Origin: Brasenia schreberi
Lineage: Eukaryota > Streptophyta > Magnoliopsida > Nymphaeales > Cabombaceae
Length of the DNA: 64,000 nt
NCBI GenBank assembly: GCA_036023115.1
Contig: JAYKKT010000041.1
Coordinates: 3,683,501-3,747,500 of the forward strand
Direction of reading: 5' to 3'
Shown: piece after piece, positions 23,766 to 35,309 of the stretch
Numbering within the stretch: the stretch's first letter is position 1
How the letters are laid out: each line of letters begins with the position of its first letter
Program-made: the position numbers and the translations under genes
The notes under the pieces: model-generated
The model's input: the letters and a program-made list of their open reading frames with translations, nothing else
Told to the model about the DNA's origin: nothing
The model's database searches: none

Positions 23766-24300
23766 CTTAAATGGACAGAAAGATCGGATCTTTGAAAAAG
23801 GAACTACTGTATGGCATGCATGTAAAATGGTAAAATGGCCTTAGATCGTTTAAGATTCCAACTTATACACCATGAAACCAGACAAGAAAACGGTTTTGAG
23901 TTAAACGGGTATTGGAGCTCCAAGTCACCCAGCTTTTTGTTCCTGATCAAAGTCTTACACTTCGCTTTTCAGACACAAATCCTAAAACGCAAACTATTTA
24001 AAAATTGTAGTCGAAACTTGAATCAGGTTTCTGCCTTTAGTTCAGGTCCAATCCAATACATCTTGGTTCTTGGGTATGAAAATCTTGTTCATTGTCTTAG
24101 TCAGCTCAGTCTAGTGTTCTTCTCATCTTTGTATCTGATTCTAGATTTCCCTGGGATCAGGTAACAAGGGAATGGACCTGAACATTACCCGAGTCGACAT
24201 GAAACACAATCTGAACCAGCCGAGTAAGTAATGGGCCTTCCTAATTAGCGCTTTACCAGACACTGTAACTCGCGGGTCCTTCAAGCCACCAGTCCCAGAA
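23766..24300. other. Intergenic spacer
   Basis: No gene or repeat recognised. The frame 23835-24164 has no detectable family character. Confidence 0.45.
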
Positions 24301-24301
24301 T

Positions 24302-24740
24302 CTACTCAAATTTCTGGCACAAGTCAATCAACTCGTGCATGTGCCACTCACTTGAAGAGACTTCAGGTGGAAGTACCACCGGAAAATGAAGTTGGGGAAT
24401 CCTCATGGATCTCAAATTCTCAAAGTTACCACGATTGACAATTAAGTTATACCCTTCACTTAATTTCGTATAATACAGATGCAGCCATCGATCTAGCCTG
24501 ACCTGAAACACACTTCTTGTCAAAAGATATACAATTCCATTCTTTCCTTTCACATGAAAAATCAATTGCATGTGATATTCTAGAATTTGTTCTGAATTTG
24601 TAAACATCTAAGCAACTCTAATTTCAAGCAAAGAGAGAGCTTTGTTACCTCTGGACCATTGAAATCAACCCTTGACATTGTTTCTCCCATTTCATGGTTG
24701 GTCCATGCAGCCCATCATCTTAAGTTTCCCAATTTAGACT
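24302..24740 (-). other. Possible unidentified minus-strand exons or gene fragment
   Basis: A minus-strand frame (24302-24607) contains FHVKGKNGIVYLL, RLDRWLHLYYTKL and LPPEVSSSEWHMHELIDL before a stop. A second piece at about 24652-24720 reads WAAWTNHEMGETMSRVDF and ends at a plausible donor (CCAGAG|GTAACA). A plausible acceptor (TTTACAAATTCAG) precedes the first piece. The composition looks coding and splice-like, but phases do not join cleanly and I do not recognise a family. It could be the 3' part of a separate gene or a relic. Confidence 0.3.
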
Positions 24741-24849
24741 CCAGACATGCATTATAAAATGGCAGCAGATTACATAAGCAGCATGTAATCAAGTAACATA
24801 ACTGGCACAAAACCATTGCAAAATTGGCTCAGAACAATGGAAATCATCT

Positions 24850-26853
24850 TTATTGGACTCTTTTTATCTTCATGTTGTATAATGTATTTTGAATCATCTC
24901 ATGCAACTTAGATGACTCTGAATGTTTCACAGCCTCCGATGTCTCGTGTAAACTTCTCAGGCCACGGCCCAAGTTGGCAATTGTTGTGGCAGAAGGGACA
25001 GCCTCTGCCGCATATTCAATTCCATCTCCATATAGAAGTAACCCAGAGCATGCTGCCACACTAAAACCAAAGGCAGCCCAAGGGGTGACGCCAACTGGCT
25101 GCCCGCGCCATGACTTCATGATTCCATAAAATGCTGTCCGCATCGCAGACAAGCTAGTCCTCTCAGCAGATGCTATGATTCCGTGGGCAACTGCACGAAT
25201 TTTCTCAGCAGATGCCGCAACTTTCATGGTCGACATGTTGGTGCCTGAGCTAGCAACACCTGATACAGTTGCCTTCAATGGAGCAAACACCTTTGGAGCA
25301 CCAACTATTTTCCCGATGGCCGCAATTGCTCTAGGCGCATGTGCGAAACCCATCTTTAAAGTAACTGGAACCTTGTAGGTTACTAATTTAACCAAGCTTG
25401 ACATAGGAAGAGCTTTGGGAAGTGCCGTCACTCCTAAAATTGCAGTCGCCCCTGCACCAACTACGACTACAGGCTTATCAGCTAATGATCTCTTCTTGTC
25501 TATGGGGTGCTCCAGATTTGTTACTCCTTCATCTTCGTATAATGTGAAACATTCGGCGGCCATGTCCGAAATCTCCGGAGGAACAGCAGTTTTCCAATGC
25601 CTTCGGATACCAGCTAAACTACCAGCATCAACTATAGCTACCAGGGATCCATACTTTCTTGCCTGATTCTTAAGGGCTTCAACAAACAAGAGATGACACT
25701 TTTCTTCGTGGGGGAGAGCTAGAAAATCAATATTTTGTGAGTCCTTTCCCCTTTGATCAAGAGGAGCTCGAGCAGAATCGTTCACTGCGATTCTCAATCC
25801 CTCAACTGCAATCCTGAATTTCCGAGCTTCACATAGAACTTCTGGATCAACCCTTTCTCCCCTCTCAACATTGACAATCATTTTCTGGGCATGAGCCAAA
25901 GCCTTCCCAATGATTGGAAGATCAACAAATATATGATGTAAATCAGTTAATAGAAGATAAAAGGATTGTGCATATGATGGAACTTCAAACTCCATATCTG
26001 AACCAGAATTTGTATGACTTCCATTAGAAGCCACACAAGAATCTGTGGAATCCAGTTTCAAGGGTGAGAAATCTATGGAGGAAACCAAGGATTTTACAGC
26101 TGAAAGATGAAACTTATCTGTGAGACGAATCCTCTTGTGTAGAATAGTCAATGTATTGCCTGCCTCCCCCGATAGTCTCCCAGGAGTCAAACCATTTGGC
26201 TGTATAAGAGAAGATGACAAGCGTGCAACTATTTCCTGAATATTGTTCCCATCGGAATTACTTTCACTCTTGTGATTGACAGCAGTACTTGTTGAAGGAG
26301 AATCAAGCAAAACAAAGGGTGATTTAACCTCGTTTGCAGCCTTCTTGGCAGCCAAAAAATGCCCGTAAAATCCAACCCCAAAGATCTGCTGTAAAACTTG
26401 GCACCCAGCCACATTCTCATACTTAGCCTTGTCAACTTTCTCTTTGAAGCATTCTTTTAGAACCCCGAAATAAGAAGTAGGCACAGTGTGTGTTGGATTA
26501 TCTTGAAGACTAGTCTCTTCCAATTGAATGTCTTCCAACGTGGAATTTGACACCTGAGCTACAACAGCATTAGGCTTAACTTCCCTAATCAGAGACTCTG
26601 CATCTAGGGCTGACTGTTCTGACAAATTTTGGGCAACCAAAACATAAACAACTGAATTCGACTGTGGCTCTCGAAGTGCGAAAACAAATCTCTTGGTGCG
26701 TTCAGGAACTGTAAGATTGCGAACCAATTTGTTTGATGCTTTCAGGTCATCTGGCTTTGAAAACGAGAATGGCCATACTTTCTGAAGGTGCAAAAGCATT
26801 GAAATTGCCATGACTTCAATAAGTAGCCTATCAAAAGCACAAGGTAGCCCCAT
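24850..26853 (-). CDS. Predicted plant membrane protein, large exon (TraB-like N-terminus?)
   Basis: One uninterrupted 667-residue frame starting at a real ATG (26853). The N-terminal third includes VVYVLVAQNLSEQSALDAE and LIREVKPNAVVAQVS, which resembles the TraB/PrgY-type opening (V-x-x-VAxxxS...IRExKPDAVxxE) but lacks its acidic end; this is weak similarity. A serine-rich middle follows. The C-terminal half has a helical part (about 290-420) and at least two hydrophobic segments: VVVVGAGATAILGVTALP (about 465-483) and WAAFGFSVAACSGLLLYG (about 595-612), suggesting an organellar or ER membrane location. The frame stays open upstream to a plausible acceptor at 26884-26885, so coding may continue into a 5' exon I cannot place; a short overlapping upstream ATG frame (MASMCKTS) also exists. 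Long, clean and of even codon use, it is most likely a real gene. Function unknown. Confidence 0.8.
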   Translation of the reverse strand: MGLPCAFDRLLIEVMAISMLLHLQKVWPFSFSKPDDLKASNKLVRNLTVPERTKRFVFALREPQSNSVVYVLVAQNLSEQSALDAESLIREVKPNAVVAQVSNSTLEDIQLEETSLQDNPTHTVPTSYFGVLKECFKEKVDKAKYENVAGCQVLQQIFGVGFYGHFLAAKKAANEVKSPFVLLDSPSTSTAVNHKSESNSDGNNIQEIVARLSSSLIQPNGLTPGRLSGEAGNTLTILHKRIRLTDKFHLSAVKSLVSSIDFSPLKLDSTDSCVASNGSHTNSGSDMEFEVPSYAQSFYLLLTDLHHIFVDLPIIGKALAHAQKMIVNVERGERVDPEVLCEARKFRIAVEGLRIAVNDSARAPLDQRGKDSQNIDFLALPHEEKCHLLFVEALKNQARKYGSLVAIVDAGSLAGIRRHWKTAVPPEISDMAAECFTLYEDEGVTNLEHPIDKKRSLADKPVVVVGAGATAILGVTALPKALPMSSLVKLVTYKVPVTLKMGFAHAPRAIAAIGKIVGAPKVFAPLKATVSGVASSGTNMSTMKVAASAEKIRAVAHGIIASAERTSLSAMRTAFYGIMKSWRGQPVGVTPWAAFGFSVAACSGLLLYGDGIEYAAEAVPSATTIANLGRGLRSLHETSEAVKHSESSKLHEMIQNTLYNMKIKRVQ

Positions 26854-26883
26854 ATTAGGAAGTCTTACACATAGAGGCCATGC

Positions 26884-27510
26884 CTACAACATAAAATATG
26901 GAAAACAAGAAAAAACGTCTTCATCAATCAATCGGTACGAAGCTACGTCACATGCTTTACGCTAAATTAAATTTCCACGAGATTCACAGGCTCATAATTT
27001 TCCATAACTTAACCAAGAGAAGAATAAAACTCCAAAATTCAAAAGGGAGAAAAGGACCACCGAGAACATGTACCCCGTTTCAGCATACCATTGATTACCA
27101 TTCGTCCGAAATACCCGTTTTTTAATAGAACGAAAACGTATGGGATCGATATATTGATCGTCTTTGGAATTTACACCATCCCATTTCTTATAGAACGATT
27201 CCACTAAACAAAGCTAATTGTGGTCCCAAATATAAAGCTAGTCGCTTGGCTTCACCTTCTGAATACCGTCCTGATGAACGAAAGTTAGCAGCACCAAAAC
27301 CCCAAGGAATTCTTTTTCTGATATAGAATGGGTGAAAGATCAAAAGGCTGAGAAGAGCGAAATTCATGGTAAAAGATCTTCATGAAGAGAATGAAATTCA
27401 TCAAAACTAATTTTTGCTTACCCGACATAGAAACACCCACTTCTTTTCTCTCTCTTTTGTTGCCGCCGAAGTCGAAAGGCTCTCCCCACCAAATCGGAAT
27501 CTCAAACGAC
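26884..27510 (-). promoter_or_regulatory. 5' intron/leader region of the predicted membrane protein gene
   Basis: A plausible splice acceptor TATGTTGTAG lies at 26884-26894 on the minus strand, implying a 5' exon further right. A minus-strand frame starting within 27285-27536 could hold it, but no junction is convincing. No TATA box could be assigned. Confidence 0.35.
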
Positions 27511-27526
27511 GGGGGGTGGGGGGGGG
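27511..27526 (+). repeat. G-run (G6-T-G9) upstream of the membrane protein gene
   Basis: A GGGGGGTGGGGGGGGG-type run lies about 660 bp before the start codon on the other strand. It could form a G-quadruplex on the + strand. Length in the assembly should be treated with care. Confidence 0.7.
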
Positions 27527-27599
27527 TTGACGCCAACTAGTGCGGAGGCGATCAGTTCCCTTTCAGGTCGGATATAAGTATCATTAAACCGCGGGTACT

Positions 27600-28290
27600 G
27601 GACGATATGAAACCTAGACATGTCCGGACCGACAGTTTGAAACGGATCCAAACTGATGAAACCGGAACCACTCGGACCAGACCTGGAACCGTAACTGAGT
27701 TGAGGACCCACTGATTGAATACGGTTCTACCTCAGGTGGAACCGATTTGAATACTTTATTATTATTATTATTTTAAGTTTCAATACTTTTCCATTTTTAT
27801 CGGTTTGGGACTCAAAGTGAAACTAGAACTAGAACTGATAGTTTCAATCCGGAGTCAGAACCTGTCCATTTCAGTTCTAGTTCATAGTTCCGAGCGAATT
27901 GGAACCATAATTTAAAACCATTAGATTTGATTTATCTGAAACCATAATAGTGGGAGGATCAACTTCAACCCCTAATTTGGGATTGAGTTCCATTATCGGT
28001 TATCGCCCTGATCAAACGTGGAGGATTATGTGTGTAAGACTCTCTCAAACATACAATGATGGGACTGAATCGGACCAAGAACCGGCTGGGGTTGAAATCG
28101 TACCCAAAACTGTAGACCACCCAATTTGGTTCTAGTTTCACTTTTCATTGAACTAGAACCTACAGTTAGAACCTCCTATTTTAAAACTTCTTTTAATTTT
28201 CTTTAAAATTTTAATATTTTTTATATTTTTTGCTAGTTTCGAGCGGTTGAGGACTCAATTTCGGGGTAACCGGACCCGGCCTGTTTAAAC
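27600..28290. repeat. Two copies of a GGAACC/GGTTCC-rich dispersed repeat
   Basis: Blocks rich in GAACCGG, TCTAGTTCCA and a T/A-rich middle followed by TAGTTT(C/T)GAGCGGTTGAGGACTC-like text occur here at about 27600-27930 and 28060-28290, and again at 36645-36840 and 56880-57190. Order of landmarks is conserved: 'gaccaccc(a/g)atttggttc', 'cttttcatggaactag', poly-T, 'ttcgag.g.ttgaggactc'. It is non-coding; family unknown. Confidence 0.6.
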
Positions 28291-28551
28291 TCTTTGAAAT
28301 TTGTTGTCCAGGTGCCATTCATACTCGGATTCTTGTCTTGGTTGAGAGCTCCTTCCAACTATTAATAACTTTGGAGTCTCTAATGTCGCAGCCCAACCTC
28401 CATTAAAAGACACCAATGCTATAGCAAGATACCTTGAGAGTATCCTTTTGAGGACAGTATCAATCATACTATTACCGAATATCCATCTTTCTTTTGCTAT
28501 ATGTGAATTTTTCAGAATGGGTAAGATCCTTTCACACACCGAATTTAGCAT
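28285..28551 (-). other. Unrecognised minus-strand open frame beside the copia LTR
   Basis: It reads ...LKRILSRYLAIALVSFNGG then WAATLETPKLLIVGRSSQP before becoming low-complexity. The sequence looks protein-like, with a hydrophobic core, but has no motif I recognise. It may be a gene fragment caught next to the copia element or an internal retroelement piece. Confidence 0.25.
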
Positions 28552-29339
28552 CTTTGCCTTCAGTGGATTCTCTGAAATGGGTTACTGTTACTGATCAAAT
28601 GCCATCCTTTCCCTTTGTCATATATCTTTCTAATGATCTGAAGAGTAATGAGCCAAGCTTTGCTTACTGATTTATCTTTGAATTTAACTTTGGATAATTT
28701 AATCACCAATTGATGCATTGATGATGCCAATTTGCATCAAACAGAAATCTAAAACTTCTGCTCAAATTGGTTCAGCAAACCTACCGTGAGAAAATGAATG
28801 TAGACAGGTTTTATTGGGGCATGAACACATTTTACACCCTCCCTTAACATTTAATCCCATTTCTTGCATTTTGCTTAGTGTCAACAATATCTTATAAACA
28901 CCAAATCTCAAAGGGATCGGATCAGGAACACGAGTGCAAATCCATAATCGGACGATCCAATAATTCTTCTTAACACTCCCCCTCAAGTTGGGAGAAAGAT
29001 GTTCACAATACCCAATTTGCTTAAAGACATCACAAGACTACTTTTGTTAACTACTTTTGTGAGAAAATCTGCACTTTGATCTATAGACTTAAAGTACTCC
29101 AATTTGAATATTTGATTTAACACATTTTCTCATATAAAGTAACAGTCGATCTAAATATGTTTAGCTCGTTCACAATAAACTGGATTTGAAGTAATTTAAA
29201 TGGATGATTTGCTATCACAATATAAAGGAATAGAATAGACGTCATAATTCTCAATTCATGCAAAAGGGACATTAACCACAATCCTTCACACATCCCTTGA
29301 GCAATTGCTCTATACTTAACTTCTGCACTAGACTGGGCT

Positions 29340-30390
29340 ATAACTGATTGTTTCTTACTTTTTCATGAAACAATATTGCCCTCAATTAATGCAATATATC
29401 CGGTAGTAGATTTTCTATCATAAAGAGATCCAACCCAATTTGTATCTAAATACACTTCAATATTAAGATGCTCATAATTAATATAAAGAAGACCAAGCCC
29501 AGGAATAGTCTTTGGATACTGCAATACATGATAAATGGCATCCATGTGTTTTTATTGGTGTATACATGAATCGACTAACCAAACCAACTGCATATGCAAT
29601 GTCAAGATGAGTAATAGTTAGGTAAATTAATTTTCCAACCAATCTTTGATACCTGCTCATATCCTATACTTTTTATTATCCTCAAGATATAGTTTCTGGT
29701 TTATTTTCATTGGAATATCACTCTTTTTGTAGTCTGTTGCATTGGTATCCTGTAGTAGATTCATAGTGTACTTCCTTTGAGTCAGAAATACACCTTATTT
29801 GAGTTTAAAACATCAATTCCCAAGAAATAATATAGTTTGTTCAAGTCTTTTAAATCAAAGATTTGATATAACTGGCCCTTGAATCCTATAATTTCTTAAA
29901 GATCATCTCTTGTAACAATGATATCATCTACCTAAATAAAGAGAATAACTATTTTCTTGCCTTTCTTAATGAATGAGCTATGATCATTTACACTCCTATG
30001 GCATCCCAAACTACTCACACCTTCGCTTAACTTTTCAAACCAGGCTCTAGGAGATTGTTTAAAACCATATATAGCTTTATGTAGTTTACATACCTTTCCC
30101 TTCAGCTCCTTGGTATTGAATTTAAGAGGTAATTTCATATTGACCTCTTCATTAATATTTTCTTGATGAAAAATGTTCTTTACATTCAGCTGCCACATAT
30201 CCCAACCTTTACGTATTGCAAGAGTTAAAATAACTCTGATAGAGGTAAGTTTTGTCACTAGAGCGAAGGTTTCATTATATTCAATTCCATACGATTGACT
30301 ATAGGCCTTAGTTACAAGCCTTACTTTGTATAGTTTGAAGCTCTTATTGGCATTAAACTTGATAGTGTAAACCCATTTGTAGCCCAACAG
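29340..30390 (-). pseudogene. Copia RT/RNase H relic
   Basis: RT start KWVYTIKFNANKSFKLYKVR at about 30380 is followed by RLVTKAYSQSYGIEYNETFA, KAIYGFKQSPRAWFEKL (family LYGLKQSPRAWF) and, at about 29930, an I-L-F-I-stop-VDDIIV segment: the YVDD box tyrosine has become a stop. RNase H pieces SRYQRLVGKLIYLTITH (29478-29660) and LDTNWVGSLYDRKSTTGYI (29363-29460; family DADWAGSxxDRRSTSGY) follow downstream. Confidence 0.85.
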
Positions 30391-30639
30391 TTTCCTTCCA
30401 AGTGGTAAATTAATAATGGTTCAAGTATTGTTCTTTGTTATGACATCTAACTCAACTTGCATAGCATCCCTCCACTAAGGTTTCTGATTTGTTTCCTCAA
30501 TATTTTTAGGTACACGATGTAGCTTGACATTCATAACAAAATTATGATAACTTCTAGAAGTAGATTCATAGGAAACATACTTAGAGATGAGAATAATAAC
30601 TTCAAAGGTGGGGGCATGATATCATTGTTAACTTGATCA

Positions 30640-32115
30640 AAGATCATCTCTTGTAGATCATCTCCCAGAGAAATCTTTGATCACGTTAACTTGATGTTGG
30701 GGCATTATTATGTTCCTTTCTCCATGTTCGTACACCTTGATCTCTTTAGGAACATCTTTAATTTCATCGTCCTTATCATAATCTGATTCAAGTTCAATGT
30801 GGCTTATTGGAAGATCATTCATAAGTTTACTAAGTGAATCTAAAAGCTCTCCTTTGAAAGAATAATAAGAAATAGACTCAAAGAATATGATATCTAGATA
30901 TACATAAGTTTTCAAATGGATTGGATCATAGCATTTATACCCCTTCTCAAAATTGGTGTATCTAATGAATATAAACTTAATGGCTCTAGGATCCAGTTTA
31001 TCTCTAACATGTGAGTGAATGTGAACATAACATGTACAACTAAAGATATGAGAGGTAACATGAAATGGTTTTGTGTTAGGAGTATGAGTTTTCCATGAAG
31101 ATTCACCAATGAGTACGGAACTTGGCATTTTGTTTATTAAATAAACTCAACTGCTTCACCCCAATAAAACTTAGGAGCATTACACCCAATAAGAAAGGTA
31201 CGGGCTACTTCTAAGATATGTTTATTCTTCCTTTCAGTTAGAAGTATTTTCACAAGTTGTTTGATAGATAATTCCATGGGTACGAAAATAGTCTAGTAAT
31301 TGACCCTTAATATACTCTCTCCTATTATCAAAACGAAGAATTTTTTATGAGGAATGAAACTGGGTTAGAATGAGCTTATGAACAATTGAGAAGATAGTTG
31401 AAATTTTAACATTTGATTTTATTAAATATACTATTGTAAATCGAGTACAATCGTCTATAAAGGAGACAAAGTACTTATAATTGTTAAGAGAATTGACTGG
31501 ACTAGGACCTCAAACATCATAATGAAGGTTGTGACATTATACATTCGCTACCAGGATATGGGGCCATTGACGTTTTTCCTGTTGATAGACATCACATTCT
31601 AGGAGTACAATATTTGACTCAAGAGAAATACTAGGATTTACATGACTGATTTTGAACATATGAAATGCCCTAAACGCTCATGCTATAATAAGATTTATGT
31701 TGTCCTTGTTGTCATAGCTAAAGAAGTGCTAGAACAGTTAGTCGAGCAGTTATCCATGATATATAGCCCCATTTTCAAGCTATCATGACCAAAGACCTTC
31801 CCTGTTTTTAAATTGTAAAAAACACAGTCAGGAGAGAAGGTGACTGAGCAATTAAGACTCTTTACTAAAGAACTAAGAGATAACAAGTTTACAGGAGAGC
31901 TTGGGACATGAAATATATAAGGTAAATGGGTTAATGAAGTTTGCACACTTTCCTTTCCTATCATGCATGTCTAAGGCCCATCTGCCAACTTAACGAGCTC
32001 CTTGTTACGAAGGAGTCGATAATTCAATAAGTACATTTTGTTTCCTACTATATTATAAGTTGCACCAGGGTCTACTATCCATATTTGAGATGTATGAGGT
32101 TTACCCTATGCATTG
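30640..32115 (-). pseudogene. Copia protease-integrase relic
   Basis: Near 32075-32110 the protease site reads WIVDPGATYNIVG, so the DSG/DTG motif has a proline in place of Ser/Thr. 31695-31964 holds the GAG-pre-integrase text HVPSSPVNLLSLSSLVKSL. 30658-31128 holds the integrase C-terminal GKKxxYKxLRVFGC-like part (HIFSCTCYVHIHSHVRDKL, DPRAIKFIFIRYTNFEKGY). The integrase core between about 31130 and 31690 is present but stop-ridden. Confidence 0.75.
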
Positions 32116-32319
32116 TATGAACTCTGAGCAATCAAAGTATGACATGTGGATGTGGAAGCATGGTCAATGTATGACATGTGGATGTGGAAGTGTGGTCACT
32201 GAATCTTTACTCTAGGCCTCCTATACACTTCATCAGTTCAATAATAGTTTTTGCATTATCTAAGGGATTTTCTGAAACATGAGCATAGCTCCCTTTATTT
32301 TTAATAAAATCAGGCCTAC

Positions 32320-33560
32320 CAATTAAATCTCACCATTTATCCTTTATATAACAATTCTTGCCATAATGTGAACATTTTAGCTTTTCCTTTTCTTCAAAAG
32401 AGAGGCCCACAATCTCTACCTCGAGCATTAAGTCATCTTCGCTCATGGTTAGGCCAAAACTGATTTTTCCCAAGAAAAACATTCTTATCATCAACTAGAT
32501 TGTTCTCCTTTTCCAGTTTACTTCTATCTTCTTCTTTAAGAATTAGGAAATACACAATTCCAAGAGAAGGTAGTTCTTCTCTTCTCATAATGTTGACTTT
32601 AACAACTTTATACCTGGAGTAACTCCCTATAATAAATAAAAAACTTTTGTTTTTAAGATAGCATAGAATTGTAACTCATCCCATATGCCACGAATATTTG
32701 CATATCACTAATAGTTCTGATGCCTTGTCTATACTTTTGGATTTTTTCTAAGATTTTATATTATTTTGCAACATTTTTTCTCCTAGAATATGCTTTAAAT
32801 ACATCTTTCTCCAAATATTATTGACTGAATCTAAGTACATGAATGTTCTGCCAATTAAGAGAGTCATAGATTACAACAACCAAGAAGAGACAAATGCATC
32901 TTCCTTTCTCCAACAACAATTAAGCCTTTTCCCATACTAGATGGGGTCCGCTACATGGCACAAAGAGCCCTATCATAATTTGTAGCATACATGGTAAATA
33001 AGTCCGACAAAGTTTTACATTGGTTGTCAAAAGCTTAACACAACTCTCCTTTATTAGAGCTTGGGACTAGTCATGCAAGGGTGATCCCTTATATGGGCAG
33101 AGTTGATGCATATTTCTTTCTCTATTTGGGATAATTAGGATCATACTCATCACAATATTGTTATCCTATAAGATAATTTCATCTCTCTCTAGCAATAATG
33201 ACTAATTCAATAGATCTAGCTCATTTAAAAAAAAATTGTCATCTAATTTAATATTGGTAATATTAAAACTGTCGATTTTGTATGGTGGTTGTACATAAAA
33301 AACTGAATAAGGGATTTCAATCTATTTTCCTTTATCTGTCACACTCCTCCTTTTTATTACACTTTAATAATAGGGTTTTGAATCTTGAATATGTTGACAC
33401 TAATAGATTGTAGAACTTTCTACAACGGCACCAACAACAATTTTTTTGGAGAGCAACAAGACACCAATACAACAACAACAACCATTCTGGTCCAACAGCA
33501 GACGTATTGCATAGGAACAATGCAGATATTGTAAAGAAATAGGTAAGTTCTTGTATCTCT
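32320..33560 (-). pseudogene. Copia gag and leader relic
   Basis: A decayed zinc knuckle at about 32330-32380 reads LKCSHYGKNCYIKDKWDLIGRP-like text, where the family has CxxCGxxGHxxDxC...GRP; cysteine and histidine positions are lost. Upstream sequence is too decayed to read as gag. A RTE 3' fragment interrupts it at 32915-33060. Confidence 0.5.
32915..33060 (-). mobile_element. RTE-type 3' fragment inside the copia gag region
   Basis: CAACAACAATTAAGCC followed by TTTTCCCATACTAGATGGGGTC is the reverse complement of the RTE tail. The adjoining TAAGTCCGACAAAGTTTTAC text is shared with the fragment at 37545-37680, so these two belong to one subfamily. Confidence 0.75.
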
Positions 33561-34008
33561 TTTATTGAAAATTAAATCTATATACAATCAACCACAAAGG
33601 GCTTAAAATTATTGAATACATTAGAGGACTTTATAGAGAGAAGAGTGAAAGCAACACAACATTTGCTGGTTGCTGAAGTCCCAATGACTATTTCACTAGC
33701 AGTTGGGCTCTTGATGGCCCAAGTGATCTTGGTGCCAGGTGTTCCTGGCTCGGGTGGCCCAACTAGGGTGACCTTGATCCGTTGGGACCTGATTCTAAAC
33801 ACAAACTTATGGGTCTTGTTGGCCCAACCCTATTACATTTTAACAGATATGCCAAAGACAATAGTAGACCCTCACACGAATTTAATCCTAAATTATCAGA
33901 AAAGTGCTTGATTTTTGTAAACTCGCATCAAAAGACCCATTGAATGCACCTGCCACCACTATCACTACCAAAAATTGCCTATTTTTATGATGATAGGTTC
34001 TGATACCA

Positions 34009-34298
34009 TGTTCAAATATAGTTTATTGATTAGAAATCATTTATAGAGGCAACACATGATATTTTCTTGATAGGAGACAACACTTGGGGGCACATGCCTC
34101 CCTTTCTCCTTAATCACATGGTTTTTAACCTAAATCTAAGAGAAAGACTCAATATTTATAAGGTCTTTTAACTTGAAAGATCAATATACTCTTATATTAA
34201 ACACATTTAACAAAAGATACTAAACATCATGAAATAAGATCATATCAGGAACACGTGTGTAGATCCATAATCGGACGATCCAATAATTCTTCTCAACA
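34009..34298 (-). repeat. 5' LTR of the minus-strand copia element
   Basis: Bounded by TGTTCAAATA (34009) and TTCTCAACA (34298), the TG...CA form, and immediately followed on its inner side by the primer-binding-site complement. Confidence 0.85.
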
Positions 34299-35295
34299 CT
34301 TATTATTTACCGTAAGTAGTTAGAAACTCGAGTTCTTAATAATCGCAACCAGCTGTGACACAATCAGGTGAAGCAATTTGGGAATGAAAGTGGCTAGACT
34401 TTTCTACATATTACAATCCATCAAATACAATAGTAATCCTATCTCATATCATGAAATATTAGAAAATTCAAGTTTCCAATAGTATTATCTGGCCGTGACA
34501 TATTAATGTACACATGCAGCGATTTCAGGATGAAAGTAGTTTTTTCTTACATTAACGCTGTAACATTAGTAGGAAAATCACATAATTGCCATCCATAACA
34601 TCAATCACCAGAAGGAACTCTAAATGGTAAGCCCGTGAGGCATCACAACCAAAAGATAACTTCACAATCTTAGCCAATTTGTAATATTTCTCAGCCACAA
34701 GGTAGGAACACTTGCAACATAAGCATGAAGTTCTGAACTAAAATATGCACATGGATAGATGATTCTGCCTTATTTACTGAATTTGAGCGTGCTATTCTTC
34801 TTTCACGTACTTGATAACAAAGTTTATTAGGTTAAAATGAAATATATGCTATAAAAATCATAAGAGGAACAGTGAAAAAACGTCAGAATCCAACTGAAAT
34901 CCAAACACCAGGCACCCCCTGATGCATCATCAACTAGGTCCACCTTGTAACTGGGATTTGACAAACCTGAGGAACTAACCGATAAGCAAAACAGTCCATA
35001 ACTCCATGATTAACAGTTACGAGCAATAAATCAAAGAGTATAACAAACCGTAAAACGTCCATGATATGCATGCATTAGCACCTCTTTTCCTAAGAATAAA
35101 CAAAGTAAGAAACATTACCTTCATTTCAACTAAGCAAACAAAGAAAGCATACCACGAATACAACACAATGCCGTCTGAATGTGTATCACATCGGTAGGTC
35201 AATGACACCAAAAGCCAGCAGATACCAACAACAAAATAATAATCATTGAACCAATATACTGCACAAAAATTGAATGACTGAACAGACATACACAT
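34299..35295. other. AT-rich stretch between the copia LTR and the metallophosphoesterase exon
   Basis: This is where exon 2 and later exons of the minus-strand metallophosphoesterase gene would first be expected. I read the minus strand for GNHD-type and similar metallophosphoesterase motifs and saw none, nor any other coding signal. Confidence 0.5.
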
Positions 35296-35309
35296 CTAGA
35301 TATAAATAC

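Larger units (their letters stand above)
28916..34298 (-). mobile_element. Ty1/copia LTR retrotransposon, minus strand, dead
   Basis: 5' LTR at 34009-34298 (290 bp, TGTTGAGAAG...TTGAACA on the minus strand). Primer-binding site at 33996-34008 (complement TGGTATCAGAACC). Polypurine tract complement CTCCCCCTCAAGTTGGG at 28976-28992, with a 3' LTR end ending at 28975 that matches the 5' LTR over about 57 bp (AATCGGACGATCCAATAATTC). Beyond that the 3' LTR has diverged or been replaced. Internal order gag, protease, integrase, RT, RNase H on the minus strand. Broken by many stops. Confidence 0.9.

Noticed and set aside
33578..33802. Minus-strand ORF with VGPPEPGTPGTK text near the copia PBS
   Set aside because: It lies in the leader between PBS and gag, has no known domain and a plus-strand ORF overlaps it, so it is not listed as a gene.
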